From assembly GCA_022402445.1 (NCBI GenBank), contig JAKRSF010000004.1:125858-189857 (forward strand): a stretch of DNA of 64,000 nucleotides, in the 5' to 3' direction. The notes under the pieces were generated by a model. The model searched no databases and was not told the DNA's origin. It saw nothing but the letters and a program-made list of their open reading frames with translations. Of this stretch, positions 60,834 to 64,000 are shown in pieces. Both the position numbers and the translations under genes were made by a program. This DNA is from Cyanobacteriota bacterium (GTDB taxonomy: Bacteria > Cyanobacteriota > Cyanobacteriia > CACIAM-69d). Positions within the stretch are counted from its first letter, which is position 1. Each line of letters opens with the position of its first letter.

Positions 60834-62024
60834 TTGCCCATCGATCAAATTTTCGCCAAGGTCATCCTCGGCAACCCCCTCCAGAGCTACGCGATCGCCG
60901 GAGGCAGCATCCTCGTCGGCCTCATCGGCATCCGGCTGGTGCAGGGCATCGTGCTCCAGCGCCTCAAGCACCGGGCCGCCCAGAACCGCATCGAGCTCGA
61001 TGATGTCCTGATCCGCATCCTGGAGCGATCCGCCCTGCCGGTGCTCTACTTCGGTGTGTTCTACGCCGCCCTCCAAAGCCTCCAGCTCAATACCACCCTC
61101 GCCACCAGCCTCAACGCGATCGGGGCAACGATCCTCACCATCAGCGGCGTGCGGGGCATCGGAGCCCTGGCGGAATATGGCCTGCGGGTCTATTGGCTCT
61201 CGAACCGCTGGGCCAGCGAGGAGGAACGCACCGAAATCCAACTCAAGCTCAACCTGGTGATGCCAGCGGTGCGGGTGGTGCTCTGGAGCCTGGGGCTGAT
61301 CTTCCTGCTGCAAAACCTGGGCTTTAACCTGTCCGCCGTCCTGGCCAGCTTGGGCATTGGGGGGGTGGCGGTGGCCCTGGCCTCCCAGGGGGTGCTCCAG
61401 GATTTGTTTAGCTACTTCGCGATCGCGATCGACGCCCCCTTCCGCCTGGGGGACACCATCCTCGTCGATGGCATGGTAGGGACCGTGGACCGCATCGGCA
61501 TCAAAACCACCCGCCTGGTGAGCATCACCGGCGAAGAACTGGTCTTTTCTAACTCCTTCCTCACCAGCGCCCGCATCCAGAACTATCGCAAGATGGCCCA
61601 GCGGCGCATCGTCTTTAGAATTGGCGTCACCTATGACACCCCCCCGGCGGCCCTGCGGGACATTCCGCCCCTGATCGAGGGCATCATCCGGGGGCTCGAC
61701 TATGCCACCTTCGATCGCTGCCACTTCGCCAGTTGCGGGGCATCGAGCCTCGACATCGAAACGGTCTACTACGTTGACGGCAACGACTACGCCACCTACC
61801 TCGACATCCAGCAGCAGATCAACCTAGCGCTCCTGGAGGAATTTGCCGTCCGGGGCATCGAGTTTGCCTATCCCACCCAAACCCTGTTCATTCAGCCCAA
61901 TGCCGCCCAGGTCAGCGCGCCCCAGCCCAATCCGGAGGCTAGGGAAGCTGGAGATTCTGGCCCTGGGCCTGGTCCTGGGGTGCAGTCTGGCCCTGCACAA
62001 GGGGCTGAAGCCTGGGGTGGGTAA
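60834..62024 (+). CDS. MscS-family mechanosensitive ion channel
   Basis: A 396-residue membrane channel protein. Four membrane helices (near 16-36, 60-82, 90-112, 145-168) lead to the pore-lining helix NLSAVLASLGIGGVAVALAS, then the MscS signature QDLFSYFAIAIDAPFRLGDTILVDGMVGTVDRIG and the beta domain ending in YPTQTLFIQ. Such channels release solutes on osmotic downshift. Translation starts at TTG 60834 with GAGGA about ten bases upstream; no ATG is available nearby. The last 35 residues are Gly/Pro-rich and overlap the tail of the convergent TPR gene by 86 bases. Confidence 0.88.
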   Translation: MPIDQIFAKVILGNPLQSYAIAGGSILVGLIGIRLVQGIVLQRLKHRAAQNRIELDDVLIRILERSALPVLYFGVFYAALQSLQLNTTLATSLNAIGATILTISGVRGIGALAEYGLRVYWLSNRWASEEERTEIQLKLNLVMPAVRVVLWSLGLIFLLQNLGFNLSAVLASLGIGGVAVALASQGVLQDLFSYFAIAIDAPFRLGDTILVDGMVGTVDRIGIKTTRLVSITGEELVFSNSFLTSARIQNYRKMAQRRIVFRIGVTYDTPPAALRDIPPLIEGIIRGLDYATFDRCHFASCGASSLDIETVYYVDGNDYATYLDIQQQINLALLEEFAVRGIEFAYPTQTLFIQPNAAQVSAPQPNPEAREAGDSGPGPGPGVQSGPAQGAEAWGG

Positions 62025-62886
62025 AAAAGGTGGCGGTGGCGGCCACGAGGCGATCGCCCCAGAGGTTAGCCCGTAGATAGTCCAGACGACCATATTGCGG
62101 ATCGGCGAGCAAGGCCCGCTCCCCCAGGGCGATCGCGGCGGCGCAGGTGTTCAGGTCGCGGCTTGATCCACCGGTGGTTTCACCGCAGCGCCCCTGGCCG
62201 TACCGGGCCACCGCGATCGCCAGCATCGGCTCCGCCGCCGTCCCATCAATGGCGAGCGATCGCTCCCACAGCTCCACCGCCGCCGACACCTTCCCCTGCT
62301 CGTAGCGCACCAGACCAATATTATTGAGGGCCGGCCAGAAGGACGCATCCAGCGCCAACGCCCGCTCAAACTCCCGTACCGCCGCCTCCCAGCGCTCCAG
62401 CTTAATCAAGGCATTGCCCAGATCAAACCAGCCCGTCAGGGCCTCCGGCTCCAGGGCCAGCCCCATCCGCAGGGTCGATTCCGCCGCCTCGGGCCGTCCC
62501 CCCTGTAGATAGGCCGCCCCGAGGGCCAGCAGCAGCGCGCCATCTTGATCCCCCCCGTGCTGCCTTGCCGCCTCCAGGGCGATCGTCGCCTGCTCCAGAT
62601 TGCCCGCCTGGAGATAGAGCCCCCCCAACAGCCGCAAGACCTGGGGATTCTCCGGCGCAAGCCATGCCGCCACCTTCGCCTGCCCTAGGGCCGTCGGCAA
62701 CTGAAACTCCTGGGACGCCTCATCCGCAATGCGCACCCCCTGGCGCTCGAGCTGCTGGGGATCCGGCAGGGGCACATGGGGCAACAGCCCCTGCGATCGC
62801 GCCGCGATCGCGCCAACCCCCACCCCCACCAGCGCCAACGCCAGCGAACCTGCAAATGACACCAACGGACGGAGGGACACAGTCAT
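61939..62886 (-). CDS. Membrane-anchored TPR protein
   Basis: A 315-residue protein with an N-terminal membrane anchor or signal (about 6-26, PLVSFAGSLALALVGVGVGA) followed by about five TPR-like repeats (about 60-260), e.g. LLGGLYLQAGNLEQATIALEAARQHG and WFDLGNALIKLERWEAAVREFERALALDASFWPA. The start at 62886 is chosen (MTVSLRPL); the frame is open to 62916. The C-terminal GQTAPQDQAQGQNLQLP is low complexity and shares DNA with the mscS 3' end. TPR proteins act as scaffolds; partners unknown. Confidence 0.85.
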   Translation of the reverse strand: MTVSLRPLVSFAGSLALALVGVGVGAIAARSQGLLPHVPLPDPQQLERQGVRIADEASQEFQLPTALGQAKVAAWLAPENPQVLRLLGGLYLQAGNLEQATIALEAARQHGGDQDGALLLALGAAYLQGGRPEAAESTLRMGLALEPEALTGWFDLGNALIKLERWEAAVREFERALALDASFWPALNNIGLVRYEQGKVSAAVELWERSLAIDGTAAEPMLAIAVARYGQGRCGETTGGSSRDLNTCAAAIALGERALLADPQYGRLDYLRANLWGDRLVAATATFFTHPRLQPLVQGQTAPQDQAQGQNLQLP

Positions 62887-62942
62887 AAACCTCAGGGTAA
62901 ACGCAGCTAGGACCACACCCGGCGATCGCCCTCGCCCACGGC

Positions 62943-63305
62943 CTACTTCAGCAACTGCCGCACCGTATCGAGCAATTCCGCCGTCTTAAAAGGCTTAGCA
63001 ATGTAGGCATCCGCCCCCTGCTTCATGCCCCAATAGCGGTCAAACTCTTCCCCCTTGCTCGTGCAAAGCACCACCGGGATATGTTTAATACTGGCATCCG
63101 CCTTCAGCCAACGGCAAAGCTCATAGCCATTCATGCGCGGCATCACAATATCCGTGATCACCAGATCCGGAGGCGCGGACTTGCAATGGGCCTGGGCCTC
63201 GATCCCATCCCCCGCCATTTCCACCGTTAGGCCGTTCTCCTTCAGCAACTTGCCGATCATCTCGCGCATCGTTGCGCTGTCATCCACTACCAAGACCTTA
63301 CTCAC
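62943..63305 (-). CDS. CheY/PilH-like single-domain response regulator
   Basis: A 120-residue receiver domain without output module. Acidic pair DDS (8-10), phospho-acceptor Asp52 (LVITDIVMPRMNG), Thr in VVLCTSKG and Lys in YIAKPFKTAEL. The sequence MSKVLVVDDSATMREMIGKLL resembles PilH/TaxP2-type regulators of type IV pilus motility and phototaxis. Their usual neighbours (pilG, pilJ, hik) are not seen, so the pathway is uncertain. Same strand as the TPR gene, 56 bases before it. Confidence 0.92.
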   Translation of the reverse strand: MSKVLVVDDSATMREMIGKLLKENGLTVEMAGDGIEAQAHCKSAPPDLVITDIVMPRMNGYELCRWLKADASIKHIPVVLCTSKGEEFDRYWGMKQGADAYIAKPFKTAELLDTVRQLLK

Positions 63306-63366
63306 GGTGCCCTCCTTCGCGATCGACGACAGCGCTGCTTGACATCAACTCCAGGTTCATTGACGA

Positions 63367-63831
63367 CTAGCGACTCGACCGGCCACCCATGATATGTACC
63401 ACAACTTCGCGCGCGTGGCTGCGCTGGCGGTGCTCCCACAGGTAAATCCCCTGCCAGGTGCCCAGCGCGAGCCGACCCCCCGTAATGGGCACCTGTTCGG
63501 AGGTGTGGGTCAAGGCCGTCCGGAGGTGGGCGGGCATGTCGTCTGGCCCTTCGGCACTGTGGCGATAGCGGTCATCCTCGGGCACCAGGCGCTGAAACTG
63601 GGCTTCGAGATCCCAGAGCACATCGGGGTCGGCGTTCTCTTGAATCACCAGGCTGGCGGAGGTGTGGCGCACAAACAGGGTGCAAAGCCCCACGTCAACC
63701 CCAGAGTCGATCACCAAATCCTGGACCGGCTGGGTGATGTTGTGGAGGGTTTTGCCGTGGGTCGAGATGCGCAGCGATCGCTGGAGATGAATCGTGCTGG
63801 CGACGGGGGAACGGAATTCGGCGCGGGTCAT
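63367..63831 (-). CDS. YjbQ-family (UPF0047) protein
   Basis: A 154-residue single-domain protein of the YjbQ/UPF0047 family. Family signatures: SLRISTHGKTLHNITQPV, GLCTLFVRHTSASLVIQENADPDV and the C-terminal LGTWQGIYLWEHR with REVVVHIMG. Members have weak thiamine-phosphate synthase activity that rescues thiE mutants, but their main cellular role is unsettled. Length and motifs are complete. Lies upstream of the receiver-domain gene on the same strand (61 bases). Confidence 0.93.
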   Translation of the reverse strand: MTRAEFRSPVASTIHLQRSLRISTHGKTLHNITQPVQDLVIDSGVDVGLCTLFVRHTSASLVIQENADPDVLWDLEAQFQRLVPEDDRYRHSAEGPDDMPAHLRTALTHTSEQVPITGGRLALGTWQGIYLWEHRQRSHAREVVVHIMGGRSSR

Positions 63832-63929
63832 GCAGTAGAGACGCTCAAAGCCCTAGGGGACGGTCAGCCAACGACAGGAAAATGGCGGCAACCGATATCG
63901 ACGGCCCCGCCCCTGAATCATAACCCCTA

Positions 63930-63997
63930 ATCTGAATTGACGGGATTGCCGCGATCGCGGAGCCTTGGGGCACCACGGGGGCTCAATCAATTCAGAT
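63930..63997. repeat. 11-bp perfect inverted repeat near the window end
   Basis: ATCTGAATTGA (63930-63940) and TCAATTCAGAT (63987-63997) are exact reverse complements around a 46-base GC-rich spacer. With one base skipped the match extends to CTA/TAG on the outside. May be a terminator stem, a small MITE or the edge of an element continuing past the window. Confidence 0.6.
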
Positions 63998-64000
63998 AGC

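Noticed and set aside
60564-61724. 386-codon minus-strand frame opposite mscS
   Set aside because: Composition mirrors the mscS codons (rich in Asp, Glu, Gly, His); no start signal; MscS motifs are on the plus strand.

Overview
The window is chromosomal DNA of a high-GC cyanobacterium. The evidence is a form IB RuBisCO cluster in the order rbcL-rbcX-rbcS, a photosystem II gene (psbZ) and a probable psb35, the NDH-1 subunit gene ndhH, xisH/xisI genes, DUF4278 and DUF151 proteins, and the octamer GCGATCGC (HIP1), which recurs throughout genes and spacers. The rbcX gene and form IB large subunit point to a beta-cyanobacterium. I cannot name the species. No rRNA, tRNA, CRISPR array, prophage or complete insertion sequence was recognised.

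Layout. 0.3-6.5 kb: class A PBP, probable Psb35, APS kinase (cysC), ndhH, rsmH. 6.8-10.8 kb: a signalling block with a response regulator-GAF-PP2C phosphatase, an overlapping RsbW-type kinase and a convergent membrane Ser/Thr kinase. 11-18 kb: signal peptidase, enolase, two uncharacterised cytoplasmic proteins, a secreted protein, an M23 murein hydrolase, a DUF4278 protein and panB. 18-21 kb: the RuBisCO operon, with a long leader and a clear terminator after rbcS. 21-31.4 kb: a DUF151 nuclease-like protein, a STAND-type NTPase, a PPOX-fold protein, an acetyltransferase, clpB, a membrane cytochrome b-like protein and uvrB. 31.9-40.8 kb: a protein with 19-residue RP repeats, ribH, psbZ, a DHH-CBS-CCA fusion, a Pro-rich membrane protein, a DUF6825-like protein, a UbiB-family kinase and a PP2C phosphatase. 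40.8-50.2 kb: thyX, dcd, a degenerate CobO-like protein, rph-surE-gshB, a methyltransferase, a glycosyltransferase, mnmA and a beta-hydroxyacid dehydrogenase. 50.3-51.1 kb: xisI with a frameshifted xisH, lower in GC than its surroundings. 51.1-64 kb: a Ycf46-like AAA ATPase, a membrane glycosyltransferase, a hydrolase, trpB, a lone ABC permease, a GAF-GGDEF-EAL protein, MscS, a TPR protein, a PilH/CheY-like regulator and a YjbQ protein.

Most genes are core metabolism or housekeeping. Likely cotranscribed sets are rbcLXS, rph-surE-gshB, the phosphatase/RsbW pair, the STAND/PPOX pair, cobO-like-dcd-thyX and the glycosyltransferase/hydrolase pair. Translational coupling by one-base overlaps (TGATG or TAGTG) is seen three times.

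The least explained items are the RP-repeat protein, the STAND NTPase, the P-loop-less CobO homologue, the broken xisH, and several families of small intergenic repeats. These include a 21-bp unit at three loci, a 23-bp hairpin at two loci, a 15-bp motif at two AT-rich spacers, and two long-loop inverted repeats. No complete, obviously new multigene system is evident.
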